Part shown: in pieces, positions 1 through 8,258 of the stretch
Position numbering within the stretch: position 1 is the first letter of the stretch
Layout of the letters: each line of letters begins with the position of its first letter
From: Hyphomicrobiales bacterium
GTDB lineage: Bacteria; Pseudomonadota; Alphaproteobacteria; Rhizobiales; Rhizobiaceae
Direction of reading: 5' to 3'
DNA length: 64,000 bases
NCBI GenBank assembly: GCA_017305935.1
Contig: JAFKJU010000014.1
Location: forward strand, 1-64,000
Position numbers and translations under genes: made by a program
Notes under the pieces: generated by a model
Databases searched by the model: none
What the model saw: only the letters and a program-made list of their open reading frames with translations
Told to the model about the DNA's origin: nothing

Positions 1-465
1 GCCGCCGTATCGCCCGCCTATTCACTCGACAAACCGACCGGCGACGTCATCCTGACCGTCCGCGGTCCTGATCTGAAAAATGCGAATGTCGCGGGAACGG
101 CGCAGTTCGATCGCGACATGCTGCGCGCGCTCGAACAACGCACCGGGACCATGGAGACGCCATGGACGTCCGGAAAGGTCGAGTTTTCCGGCCCTCTCCT
201 TCGCGCCGTGCTGAAGGCCGCGGGAGCGCACGGACAATCGCTTAAGATCGTCGCGCTCAACGACTATTCCGCCGACGTGCCATTCGAAGACGCCGACAAG
301 CTCGATACGATGCTCGCCCTGACCATGAACGGAAAGGACATGTCCGTCCGCGAAAAGGGGCCGCTGTTCCTCATCTATCCGTTCGATCTGGATCCGAGCC
401 TCTACAACGAGAAATACTTCTCCCGCTCGGTCTGGCAGATCAAGGATATCGAGGTCTCCGAGTGA
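1..465 (+). CDS. Molybdopterin-binding-domain protein, 3' part only
   Basis: The reading frame is open from base 1, so the start lies outside the window; about 154 residues are visible. The sequence resembles the small oxidoreductase molybdopterin-binding domain family: a segment with WTSGKVEFSGPLLRAVL, then LKIVALNDYSADVP, then a GPLFLIYPFD segment, which matches the usual W-x-G-x-x-L, ALNDYS and GP-x-x-x-IYP order of these proteins. Such proteins are often exported and often sit beside a sensor kinase. The stop overlaps the start of the next gene (GTGA), so the two are probably translationally coupled and the protein may provide sensory input to that kinase. The family call is from recognition only; cofactor binding and any redox activity are not shown. 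Confidence 0.72.
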   Translation, partial: AAVSPAYSLDKPTGDVILTVRGPDLKNANVAGTAQFDRDMLRALEQRTGTMETPWTSGKVEFSGPLLRAVLKAAGAHGQSLKIVALNDYSADVPFEDADKLDTMLALTMNGKDMSVREKGPLFLIYPFDLDPSLYNEKYFSRSVWQIKDIEVSE

Positions 466-2684
466 TCAAGAAGGCCCAGCACAATGGCGACGTGATCCGC
501 CGCGTCAGCAAGACCACCATGATCTTGCAGGTGTTTTCCGTCGCCTTGCTGTTGGGCCTCGCCTATCTCGCCGTCGACGTCTTCCGCCGCTACTCGACCC
601 TTCAGGACGGTATCCGCGAGAACGCCCTGTGGTCCGTCTACCAGCTCGACCGGGAGGCGCGCCGGCTGCACGAGCAATTGCATCTTTCCATCGTCGACGG
701 GTCCCATGCCGGCGCCGGCGCCAAGTCGCTGGCCACGCGATACGATATCCTCTATTCCCGGATGAACATCCTCGAGCAAGCCAGCTTCGAACGCCAGTTC
801 GCCCCCGCGATCGGCGAGCGGATTGCCGCGATCAAAGGCACGGTTTACGGGATTGTCGCTCCCTTCGACGCCATGGCTTCGGGCGAGGCCGTGCCGCTGG
901 AGCAGTTGCGCGACGTCGATGGAAAGCTGGAAAGCCTTCTCGAGTCCACCGAGAACCTGTTGATCTTCACCAACAATTGGGTCAGCACCAACAGGGCCGA
1001 GAACCGCAGCAGCCTCATGGCGCTGCAGCTTCAGACGGTCGCGCTTGTCGGGCTGCTCGTCGCCAGCGTCTGTTTCCTCATCTTCAACCTTCGACGCCAG
1101 TTACGCTCCGTCCGGCGCGCCGGCCTCGACCTCGAGGCGATGGCCACGGAGCTGAACGACTCCTATCTGGCCGCCGAAGCCGGAAACCGCGCCAAATCGC
1201 AATTCATGGCCACGATGGGGCATGAAGTCCGCACGCCGCTGAATGCGATCCTGGGGACGGCCGAGCTTCTGGAACTGCAGCCGCTGCCGCGCAACATGCT
1301 CCTCGGCGTGCAAACGATCCGCCGGTCGGGAAATGCCCTTCTGGAGCTCATCAACGAGATCCTCGACTTCGCCAAGATCGAGCATGGCAACGTGGACGTC
1401 GAGACCCGGCCCGTCGCGCTCAAGCCCCTGGCGGAAAGCACGATCGAGATGGTCCGTGACCGGGCATCGGAAAACGGCAATCTGCTCGAACTCGTCCTGC
1501 CGGACACTTTCGTCATGCCGGTCATTCTGTCGGATCCCACCCGCCTGCGGCAAGTGATGCTCAACCTTCTCAGCAATGCCGTCAAATTCACGCGGGACGG
1601 GGTGGTTACCTTGCGCATCAGGGAGGTGCCGACAAGCAGATCGCCGCGCCTTCGCATCGAGGTGTCGGATACCGGCATCGGCATTGACGAGGCAAGCCTC
1701 GACAAGCTGTTCCAGCCCTTCTCGCAGGTCGACTCCTCCATCAGCCGCAAGTATGGCGGAACCGGGCTGGGACTGACGATCTGCAAACAGATCGTGGAAG
1801 CAATCGGCGGACGCATAGGGGTCGACAGCGTTCGAGGCAAGGGCAGCACATTCTGGTTCGACTTTCCGACAAGACCGGCCAAGCTTGACGAAACCGCCGA
1901 TTCCGAAGGCGCTGAGAACAACGTGGCCAAAGCGGCGCTCCACCGGCTGAACATCCTGCTTGTCGAGGACAACGCCGTCAACCAGCAGGTCGCCGCGGGC
2001 TTCCTTCGCCACCTCGGCCAGACCGTCACCGTCGCCAATGACGGTCTCGAAGCGATCACGGCTTTCGGCAAGGGCGATTTCGATCTGATCCTGATGGATA
2101 TGCAGATGCCCAACCTGGACGGTATCGAAGCGACGCGCCGTATCCGGGCCTTGCCGGAGGGCAAGACTGTGGCGATCGTCGCGATGACGGCGAACGCATC
2201 GGCCGACGACGAGCGCCTGTGCCACGAAGCGGGGATGACAGGCTTCGAAACCAAGCCGGTCACCATGTCGAAACTGCGCGACATCATCGCCCGGACGAAA
2301 AAAACGACCGGGGCTTTGGATACCATGGAGGCCGCGCCGGTTCCGGCGGCTTTCCGGCCGATGCAAAACGATTTCGATACTCTTTTTGAACAACGCCGAA
2401 CCGACGTCATCGAGGCGATTGGCGAGGAGGGCTTCAATGAATTGCTGCAAAGCTTCTTCGAGGACGCCCGTGCCATATTGTCAAATCTGCGGGCGATCAT
2501 GCCGGCCAGCGATGCCAAGGCGATCGACCACCTTCTGCACGCCATGAAAGGCGCCGCCGCAAGTGTCGGCTTCGGCGAGATCGCGGCGGCCGCCCAGGCA
2601 TTGCGCTCCGGAGATATTTCCTTCGAAAAGATCGGCGAACTGGAGCATCTGCTGAAAGGCCAGGAGCATCGTTTGGCCGCCTAA
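462..2684 (+). CDS. Hybrid sensor histidine kinase with receiver and Hpt domains
   Basis: A 740-residue membrane sensor kinase. A GTG start overlaps the stop of the preceding gene. One membrane segment lies near residues 20-40 and a second near 190-211, leaving a roughly 150-residue periplasmic sensor region. The HisKA domain follows with the phospho-acceptor His254 in the motif MGHEVRTPLNAILG. The ATPase domain shows the N box (LLSNAVKFT), G1 (SDTGIGID) and G2 (GGTGLGLTI). A receiver domain has the phospho-acceptor Asp546 in LILMDMQMP, and the C-terminal Hpt-like domain has His693 in LLHAMKGAAA. This is a full phosphorelay in one chain. The likely output is the receiver/HD-GYP protein encoded about 215 bases downstream. 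The signal is unknown; the coupled molybdopterin-domain gene suggests an envelope or redox cue, which is inference. Confidence 0.93.
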   Translation: MIKKAQHNGDVIRRVSKTTMILQVFSVALLLGLAYLAVDVFRRYSTLQDGIRENALWSVYQLDREARRLHEQLHLSIVDGSHAGAGAKSLATRYDILYSRMNILEQASFERQFAPAIGERIAAIKGTVYGIVAPFDAMASGEAVPLEQLRDVDGKLESLLESTENLLIFTNNWVSTNRAENRSSLMALQLQTVALVGLLVASVCFLIFNLRRQLRSVRRAGLDLEAMATELNDSYLAAEAGNRAKSQFMATMGHEVRTPLNAILGTAELLELQPLPRNMLLGVQTIRRSGNALLELINEILDFAKIEHGNVDVETRPVALKPLAESTIEMVRDRASENGNLLELVLPDTFVMPVILSDPTRLRQVMLNLLSNAVKFTRDGVVTLRIREVPTSRSPRLRIEVSDTGIGIDEASLDKLFQPFSQVDSSISRKYGGTGLGLTICKQIVEAIGGRIGVDSVRGKGSTFWFDFPTRPAKLDETADSEGAENNVAKAALHRLNILLVEDNAVNQQVAAGFLRHLGQTVTVANDGLEAITAFGKGDFDLILMDMQMPNLDGIEATRRIRALPEGKTVAIVAMTANASADDERLCHEAGMTGFETKPVTMSKLRDIIARTKKTTGALDTMEAAPVPAAFRPMQNDFDTLFEQRRTDVIEAIGEEGFNELLQSFFEDARAILSNLRAIMPASDAKAIDHLLHAMKGAAASVGFGEIAAAAQALRSGDISFEKIGELEHLLKGQEHRLAA

Positions 2685-2786
2685 GCATGTCGTGCAAAAG
2701 TGTGCAGCGGTTTTGCGGCAACGACATGCGAAAAAACAACGACCTGAAGCGCGGGAGCGAATCTGAAAGATCGCGGCGCGCTTGAG
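2685..2786 (+). repeat. Rhizobial intergenic palindromic repeat, first modules
   Basis: Directly after the kinase stop, arms GCATGTCGT (2685-2693) and ACGACATGC (2721-2729) form an inverted repeat with further pairing inside (GCAAAA against TTTTGC). A second imperfect inverted repeat follows, with CTGAAGCGCG (2744-2753) against CGCGCTTGAG (2777-2786). This arrangement resembles the short mosaic elements scattered through Rhizobiaceae genomes (RIME-like). It can fold into stable RNA hairpins and might separate expression of the kinase from the downstream HD-GYP gene. Family assignment is from memory of such elements; no genome-wide copy count could be made. Confidence 0.7.
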
Positions 2787-2885
2787 AGCATTTCCAGCCG
2801 AAGCGTGAGCGCTCCGGCGTTGGACAATGCGGCAGAACGAAGGAATAAAGATTTCCGGCGACTCCGCGAGTGTCGGAAATGCTCT
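2785..2885 (+). repeat. Long inverted repeat before the HD-GYP gene
   Basis: An 11-base perfect inverted repeat, AGAGCATTTCC (2785-2795) and GGAAATGCTCT (2875-2885), encloses about 80 bases. It abuts the previous repeat module and ends just before the Shine-Dalgarno of the HD-GYP gene. It is probably another module of the rhizobial mosaic repeat. If the arms pair in the mRNA they would lie next to the ribosome-binding site at about 2886-2892. Confidence 0.6.
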
Positions 2886-2899
2886 GGAAAGGACATGGT

Positions 2900-3991
2900 A
2901 TGAAAATTCTCCTCGTCGATGATAACAAGACCAATCTTACCTTCCTGACCAGGCTCGTTGCGAAGCTGGAGGGATGCACCGCCCTGCCCTTCGACAATCC
3001 GGTCGACGTGCTTGCCGCCATGCCTGGGCTGAATTTCGACATCGCGATCATCGACTTCCAGATGCCCGGCTACAACGGAGTCGAACTGATGTCCGAGATC
3101 CTTCGTTTCGATGGTTACCGGAACAAGCCGGTCGTCTTCGTGACCGCCGACGGCGACAGCGCGGTCAGAATGGCGGCCTTGAATGCGGGGGCGATCGACT
3201 TTCTGACCAAGCCTGTCAATCCGCTGGAGTTTCAGGCGCGCATGCGCAATCTCGTCGCTCTCGTCACCGCGCAGAACAAGCTGGCGGACAAGGCCGAGTG
3301 GCTTCGCACGGAGGTCGAGAAAGCCGTGCTGGAATTGCGTGCCCGCGAAGAGGAGATCATCGAGCGTCTGAGCATCGCCGCAAGCTACAAGGATGCGGAA
3401 ACTGCCAAGCACACCAAGCGCGTCGGCTGCTATTCGGAGGCGATCGCCAGCGCCTACGGCCTCGACCACCAGACCTGCTCCGATATTCGCCTCGCCTCGC
3501 CCATGCATGACATCGGCAAGGTTGCAATTCCAGACGCGGTGCTGCTGAAGAAGGGAAAACTGACGGAGCGCGAATTCGCCTCCATGCAGACCCACACGCT
3601 GGCCGGCTTCGACATCTTGCGGGAGTCGAAATCCGGCCTCCTGCGCATGGCGGCGGAAATTGCGGCCAGCCACCATGAGCGGTGGGACGGGCAAGGCTAT
3701 CCCTCACGCCTTTCGGGTGAAAAAATACCGCTCTCCGGCCGGATCGTCGCCATCGCGGACAATTTCGATGCGTTGACCACGGCGCGCCCCTATAAGGAAG
3801 CGTGGAGCGTGGAACGGACGATCGACCATATTCGCGAGCGGGCCGGGAGCCAGTTCGATCCGAAATGCGTCGACGCTTTTCTGAAGGCGTTGCCCTCGAT
3901 CATGCACATCATGGCGGAAAACCGGGAAGAGCCCTCACGCGAACCCGCACGCCCGACCGACGAGGCGGACGCTTTCTGCACGGCGATCTGA
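2900..3991 (+). CDS. Response regulator with HD-GYP c-di-GMP phosphodiesterase domain
   Basis: A cytoplasmic RpfG-like protein of 363 residues. The receiver domain (residues 1-120) has Asp52 as phospho-acceptor in AIIDFQMPGYNG and the conserved FLTKPV lysine. A short coiled linker (about 125-155) leads to the HD-GYP domain. The HD pair is at residues 203-204 (MHDIGKV) and the GYP signature is in HHERWDGQGYP (258-268), so all the metal ligands visible to me are intact and cyclic-di-GMP hydrolysis is expected. The ATG at 2900 was chosen because it starts exactly at MKILLVDDNK and has GGAAAGG upstream; an in-frame start 30 bases earlier would add residues not typical of receivers. It is probably the output partner of the upstream hybrid kinase. 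Confidence 0.92.
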   Translation: MKILLVDDNKTNLTFLTRLVAKLEGCTALPFDNPVDVLAAMPGLNFDIAIIDFQMPGYNGVELMSEILRFDGYRNKPVVFVTADGDSAVRMAALNAGAIDFLTKPVNPLEFQARMRNLVALVTAQNKLADKAEWLRTEVEKAVLELRAREEEIIERLSIAASYKDAETAKHTKRVGCYSEAIASAYGLDHQTCSDIRLASPMHDIGKVAIPDAVLLKKGKLTEREFASMQTHTLAGFDILRESKSGLLRMAAEIAASHHERWDGQGYPSRLSGEKIPLSGRIVAIADNFDALTTARPYKEAWSVERTIDHIRERAGSQFDPKCVDAFLKALPSIMHIMAENREEPSREPARPTDEADAFCTAI

Positions 3992-4021
3992 CGCTCCGCG
4001 GAAAGCCGCCGGTTTCAACCC

Positions 4022-4609
4022 CTATTCATTCACGCGCATGCGTGCTTGAAAGCTCGCAGGCATGAACCAGTTCGGCTCGTGGCCCAAAAGCTTCTGGAAA
4101 AATCCGGCGGCAAAATTCTGGTCCTCGGATGCATTTTCCCGAAACGAATACCAGCTGCGCACATCGTCGACCATCCGGTCGATCTCGCTGCGAACGTTGA
4201 ATTCCTGTTGCGTCGCCGCGCCGTGGACGGCAAGGCAGAACTGGGTGCAGACATAGCCCTCCGGCCAGAAAGCCGCCGCGGAACCCGGCTCGGCAAGGCT
4301 CGGCCCCGATATCGTCTTCAGCGGCATATCGGCGATCAGTTCACACAAAACGAGCGAGGGAACGAAATCAAAGAAATCACGCCGCTCACGCAGGTTTCGC
4401 GGCTTCTGGGCATCGATCGCCCGCAACCACCGCAGGAAAATTCGGGCAAGTTTGGCATCGTCCACCGCGAAGCGACATCCCATGCGCTCGCCGCACAGGC
4501 GCGCACAGGCTTCGAAGGCGGCGCGAAACCAATGCAACTGGCGCACCGAAATCCGCAGCGGCTTGTTGCTTGGCGGAAGCGCCGCGATCAGGTCCTGGAG
4601 ATCATACAT
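4022..4609 (-). CDS. Protein of unknown function, downstream partner of the 4602-5264 gene
   Basis: A 195-residue protein I do not recognise. It has no obvious signal peptide or membrane segment. The sequence is mixed alpha-helical in appearance with many Trp, Phe and Cys residues (for example LHWFRAAFEACARLCGERMGC and FFDFVPSLVLCEL), suggesting a folded cytoplasmic domain. The ATG at 4609 overlaps the last 8 bases of the upstream gene, a strong sign of translational coupling; a longer frame beginning at 4657 would overlap that gene by 56 bases and is less likely. The two genes are on the strand opposite the HD-GYP gene and end close to its stop (convergent). No function is proposed. Confidence 0.7.
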   Translation of the reverse strand: MYDLQDLIAALPPSNKPLRISVRQLHWFRAAFEACARLCGERMGCRFAVDDAKLARIFLRWLRAIDAQKPRNLRERRDFFDFVPSLVLCELIADMPLKTISGPSLAEPGSAAAFWPEGYVCTQFCLAVHGAATQQEFNVRSEIDRMVDDVRSWYSFRENASEDQNFAAGFFQKLLGHEPNWFMPASFQARMRVNE

Positions 4610-5264
4610 GAGCGCGATACTTCCGATAAAGGTCGGCCAGCGCCGCTCCGTCGTCACTCTTGCAGGCGCCTAGAATATCGTCGCTCAACGCCGCGCTGAG
4701 GTCTACGGCGGATCGCAGGATCGAAGCGGAGGTTTCGCCGTCGCACGATGCCAGCAGCGACAGGGCCGCACCGAAAATGACCACTGCCCTGCCGCGATCG
4801 GCGGCGTCGCCTCCCTCGCCGCCGGCCAGCAGCGTAAGTGTGAGGGATGCCGCGCCATCGGGTTCGAACGGCCCGTCCGGCCCGCAGGCCACGGCAAAGG
4901 CGGTGCGGACGACGGCTTCGTCCGGCATGGCCGCATCGGGAAGCGCCCTTTGCCGCCGCGCGGCGGCAAGCGCTCCCATGAACGCGTCCGCAAGCGGATG
5001 GGCTCGCGGACGACCCGCATCGTCTTTCGTCGGCGACGTGGACCTGAGGCCATGCGAGATGTTTACAGCCAGCCGATCGATATCATGCGCCATTTGATCG
5101 ACGCCGTGCAACAGCGCGCGTGCGGCAACCGATGCCGGCGTCGGCAGCCGATCCGGTATCTCGCGGGCGAACCGGTCGCGACCTTCCTTCAGCACACCGC
5201 GCAACCCGCGCAGCATATGCCGGACGGGTTCGACGTCAGGCGTCTGCGGCCGCTTGAAATCCAT
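4602..5264 (-). CDS. Protein of unknown function, upstream partner
   Basis: A 220-residue protein with no recognised family. The N-terminal half is charged and helical (residues 10-75, rich in Arg, Asp and Glu); the C-terminal half is Ala/Leu-rich, with SLTLTLLAGGEGG followed by VVIFGAALSLLASC, and looks like a helical bundle rather than a membrane protein. It overlaps the next gene by 8 bases, so the products probably act together. The upstream gap (5265-5444) holds a perfect palindrome at 5386-5407 that could control it. It lies between a signalling set and a dehydrogenase-complex operon with no obvious functional link to either. Confidence 0.7.
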   Translation of the reverse strand: MDFKRPQTPDVEPVRHMLRGLRGVLKEGRDRFAREIPDRLPTPASVAARALLHGVDQMAHDIDRLAVNISHGLRSTSPTKDDAGRPRAHPLADAFMGALAAARRQRALPDAAMPDEAVVRTAFAVACGPDGPFEPDGAASLTLTLLAGGEGGDAADRGRAVVIFGAALSLLASCDGETSASILRSAVDLSAALSDDILGACKSDDGAALADLYRKYRAHV

Positions 5265-5385
5265 CGCTTCCTCCAGTTCTCATCCAGCTGGCACCGAACA
5301 TCTGAACCTTACGACATCAATGTGTATAGGGAACACAGCCCTGTCAATCGCTCAAATCGCCGCATAGCGCTTTTCCAGTCGATCA

Positions 5386-5407
5386 TTCTTCCGATTTACC
5401 GGAAGAA
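5386..5407. promoter_or_regulatory. Perfect 8-bp inverted repeat, operator or terminator candidate
   Basis: TTCTTCCG (5386-5393) and CGGAAGAA (5400-5407) form a perfect inverted repeat with a 6-base spacer. It lies 38 bases beyond the stop of the dihydrolipoyl dehydrogenase gene and 122 bases before the start of the two-gene unknown operon, both on the minus strand. It could be a weak terminator for the former or an operator for the latter. There is no clear U-tract on the minus strand, which favours an operator. Confidence 0.4.
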
Positions 5408-5444
5408 AGTTCAGATACATCGCGCTGGAACCCGCTGATGGTTT

Positions 5445-6890
5445 TCATGCATTGATCGCCTGGCCGTAAGCATCCAGGACGCTTTCCTTCATCGCTTCGG
5501 ACAATGTCGGATGCGGGAAGACGGTGTGCATCAGTTCCTGCTCCGTCGTTTCGAGATTCATGGCGACGACGAAGCCTTGGAGGAGTTCCGTCACCTCGGC
5601 GCCGACCATATGGGCGCCGATCAGAGCGCCGGTTCGATTATCGAACACGGTCTTGACCAGGCCATTGTCTTCGCCGAGCGCAATGGCCTTGCCATTGGCG
5701 GCGAAAGAGAAACGGCCGATACGAACGTCACGCCCCTGCTCCCTCGCCTTCGCTTCGGTCAGCCCGACAGAGGCAACCTGCGGATCGCAATAGGTGCAGC
5801 CGGGTATCCGGTCCTTGTCGAGTGCATGGACGTTTTCCAGGCCGGCGATCTTCTCGACGCAGATGACGCCTTCATGCTCGGCCTTGTGGGCGAGCATGGG
5901 CGGCCCGGCGACATCGCCGATCGCATAAAGGCCGGCGACGTTGGTGCGCCCGTAGCCATCCGCGACGATGCAGCCGCGTTCGGTCGCGATGCCAAGAGCC
6001 TCAAGCCCGAGCCCCTCAATATTGCCCTGGACCCCGATAGCGGAGATCATCCGGTCGGCGGTTATCGTACGGCCCTTGCCGTCCGCGGTCTCGATCGTCG
6101 CGGTGATGGAATCGGCGCCCTTCTCGACCTTCGTGACCCGGGCCGAGGTCAGGATCGTCAGGCCGCGTTTTTCCAGCGCCTTGCGGGCAAGGGTGGAAAT
6201 CTCGGCGTCCTCGACGGGCATGATGCGTTCCATGACCTCGACAACGGTGACCTCGACACCCATGGAGCGATAAAAGGATGCGAATTCGATGCCGATCGCC
6301 CCGGAGCCCATGACCAGCAGGCTCTTCGGCAGCGCTTTCGGCACCATCGCCTCGAAATAGGTCCAGATCAACCGGCCGTCCGGCTCGATGCCGGGCAGGG
6401 CGCGCGGTCTTGCACCGGTCGCCAGCACGATATGCCGTGCGGTGTAGGTGCCCGCCCCCAGGGTCGATTTCGGCACGGGGTTTTGCGGCTGCATCGGCGG
6501 CTTCGCGGGAGCCGAGACGACGATTTCGCCCGGCTTCGCCAGCCTGGCCTCGCCCCAGATGACATCGATCCCGTTCTTCTTCATCAGGAAGCCGACGCCG
6601 CCGTTCAGACGCTGCGAAACGCCACGCGAACGGGCGACGACTTCGGAGATCTCCGCCGTAACCGTGCCGTCGATACGCAGGCCGTAGCGCCGTGCATGGT
6701 TGGCGTGATCGAGGATTTCGGCCGAGCGCAGCAGCGCTTTTGTCGGGATGCAACCCCAGTTGAGGCAGACGCCGCCCAGGTGCTCGCGCTCGACGATGGC
6801 GGTCCTGAGGCCCAGTTGCGCCGCGCGGATGGCGGCGACATAGCCGCCCGGGCCGGAACCGACGATGATGAGGTCGTAGGCGGAGGACAT
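5445..6890 (-). CDS. lpdA: Dihydrolipoyl dehydrogenase (E3)
   Basis: An FAD- and NAD-dependent flavoprotein of 481 residues that reoxidises the lipoyl groups of the E2 subunit. The FAD-binding GSGPGG motif is at residues 11-16, the redox disulfide is Cys42/Cys47 in CLNWGCIPTK, the NAD-binding site is GSGAIG, and the C-terminal catalytic dyad is His460/Glu465 in FPHPTLSEA. The start at 6890 (MSSAYDLII) was chosen because it places the FAD motif normally and has AAGGATCG upstream; a longer frame to 6953 adds a non-homologous tail. It is the last gene of the E1 alpha, E1 beta, E2, E3 series, 76 bases after E2, so it is probably dedicated to this complex rather than a housekeeping copy. Confidence 0.95.
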   Translation of the reverse strand: MSSAYDLIIVGSGPGGYVAAIRAAQLGLRTAIVEREHLGGVCLNWGCIPTKALLRSAEILDHANHARRYGLRIDGTVTAEISEVVARSRGVSQRLNGGVGFLMKKNGIDVIWGEARLAKPGEIVVSAPAKPPMQPQNPVPKSTLGAGTYTARHIVLATGARPRALPGIEPDGRLIWTYFEAMVPKALPKSLLVMGSGAIGIEFASFYRSMGVEVTVVEVMERIMPVEDAEISTLARKALEKRGLTILTSARVTKVEKGADSITATIETADGKGRTITADRMISAIGVQGNIEGLGLEALGIATERGCIVADGYGRTNVAGLYAIGDVAGPPMLAHKAEHEGVICVEKIAGLENVHALDKDRIPGCTYCDPQVASVGLTEAKAREQGRDVRIGRFSFAANGKAIALGEDNGLVKTVFDNRTGALIGAHMVGAEVTELLQGFVVAMNLETTEQELMHTVFPHPTLSEAMKESVLDAYGQAINA

Positions 6891-6966
6891 GGATCGATCC
6901 TTGAAAGAAAAAGGGAAGGGGCGCGGGCGCGCCGCACCCGCTTGCCCGGCCACGAATGATGAACCG

Positions 6967-8256
6967 TCACACCAGCATCGACATCGGATTTTCGATGAAG
7001 GCGCGCAGCTTGCCGACCAGCTCGGCGCCGAGCGCGCCGTCGACGGCCCTGTGGTCGGTCGACAAGGTGACGCTCATCACCGTCGCCACCGCCAGTTCGC
7101 CGGTGTCGTCGACCACCGGCCGGCGCTCGCCGGCGCCGACGGCCAGAATGGTGGCATGGGGCGGGTTGATGATCGCCGCGAACTGCCTTACCCCGAACAT
7201 GCCGAGATTGGACACCGCAGCCGTGCCGCCCTGATATTCCTCCGGCTTCAACCGGCCGGCCTTGGCGCGCGCCGCCAGATCTTTCATCTCGTTGGAGATC
7301 GCCGACAGGCTCTTGGCCTGCGCCTGGCGCACAATGGGCGTGATCAGCCCGCCGGGCACCGAGACGGCAACGCCGATATCGACGAAACGGTGGCGCACCA
7401 GTTGCTCCTCGGTCCAGGAGACGTTGGCCTCGGGCGTGGCGGCGAGCGCCAGCGCGTAAGCCTTGATCACCATGTCGTTGACCGACAGCTTGTAGGACGC
7501 GATACCATCCGCAATCGGGGCCGAAGCGTTGAGCTCGGCGCGCAGTTTCATCAGCGCATCGAGACGGCAGTCGACGGTCAGATAGAAATGCGGAACCGTG
7601 CTCTTGGCCTCCACGAGGCGGCGCGCGATCGTGCGGCGCATCGAGGAATGCGGCTGCAACTCGTAGGAACCCTCGGCGAAATGCTTCAGCGCATCGTTTG
7701 GCGCCCTGACCGCATCCGGGATTGCCGCGGCGGCCGGACCCGTCGAGGCCACTGCGACAGGCACAGGCGCTGTCGTCATCGCGGACGTCACGTCGATGGC
7801 GACGACACGGCCATGCGGCCCGCTGCCGGCGAGGCCGGAGAGGTCGATGCCGTTGTCGCGCGCAAGACGCCTTGCCAGCGGTGTCGCCCGCACCGCGCCA
7901 TCTTGCGCCCCGGGTGCGGAAACCGTTGCACTGGGCGCCTTCGGGCTGGCTGCGGCAGGCGCAGGCGCCGCCTCCAGCGCGGCCGGGGCTGGCGATGCGG
8001 CACCGGTATAGGCCTCGCCTTCTCCATAGATCCAGGCGACGGCCGCACCGACGGGAATGTCGACGCCTTCGCCGCCCTTCACATCGCGCAGGATGCCGTC
8101 AGCCGGCGCATCGATTTCCATCGCGGCCTTGTCGGTCTCGATCTCGAACAGCACATCGCCTTTCCTGACGGTGTCGCCTTCGGAAAAGAACCATTTGGAG
8201 ATCTTGCCGGTCGCCATGTCCATGTCGACCTTGGGCAGAATGACTTCGCTCGCCAT
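6967..8256 (-). CDS. Dihydrolipoamide acyltransferase (E2)
   Basis: The acyltransferase core of a 2-oxoacid or acetoin dehydrogenase complex, 429 residues. One N-terminal lipoyl domain (residues 1-78) carries the lipoyl-lysine Lys43 in ETDKAAMEI. An Ala/Pro-rich linker follows, then a peripheral-subunit binding domain (about 118-152, ATPLARRLARDNGIDLSGL), a second linker, and the catalytic domain with His402 and Asp406 in STDHRAVDGA. The start at 8256 (MASEVILPK) lies 2 bases after the E1 beta stop. The frame stays open far upstream, but that part is only a shadow of the E1 beta gene. The single lipoyl domain suits both acetoin- and pyruvate-type complexes, so the acyl substrate cannot be fixed. 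Confidence 0.95.
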   Translation of the reverse strand: MASEVILPKVDMDMATGKISKWFFSEGDTVRKGDVLFEIETDKAAMEIDAPADGILRDVKGGEGVDIPVGAAVAWIYGEGEAYTGAASPAPAALEAAPAPAAASPKAPSATVSAPGAQDGAVRATPLARRLARDNGIDLSGLAGSGPHGRVVAIDVTSAMTTAPVPVAVASTGPAAAAIPDAVRAPNDALKHFAEGSYELQPHSSMRRTIARRLVEAKSTVPHFYLTVDCRLDALMKLRAELNASAPIADGIASYKLSVNDMVIKAYALALAATPEANVSWTEEQLVRHRFVDIGVAVSVPGGLITPIVRQAQAKSLSAISNEMKDLAARAKAGRLKPEEYQGGTAAVSNLGMFGVRQFAAIINPPHATILAVGAGERRPVVDDTGELAVATVMSVTLSTDHRAVDGALGAELVGKLRAFIENPMSMLV

Positions 8257-8258
8257 AC

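Noticed and set aside
1101-2545. Open frames of about 450 residues on the minus strand opposite the hybrid kinase
   Set aside because: They mirror the codon pattern of the real gene in GC-rich DNA, have Arg/His-rich translations without any domain, and lack ribosome sites.
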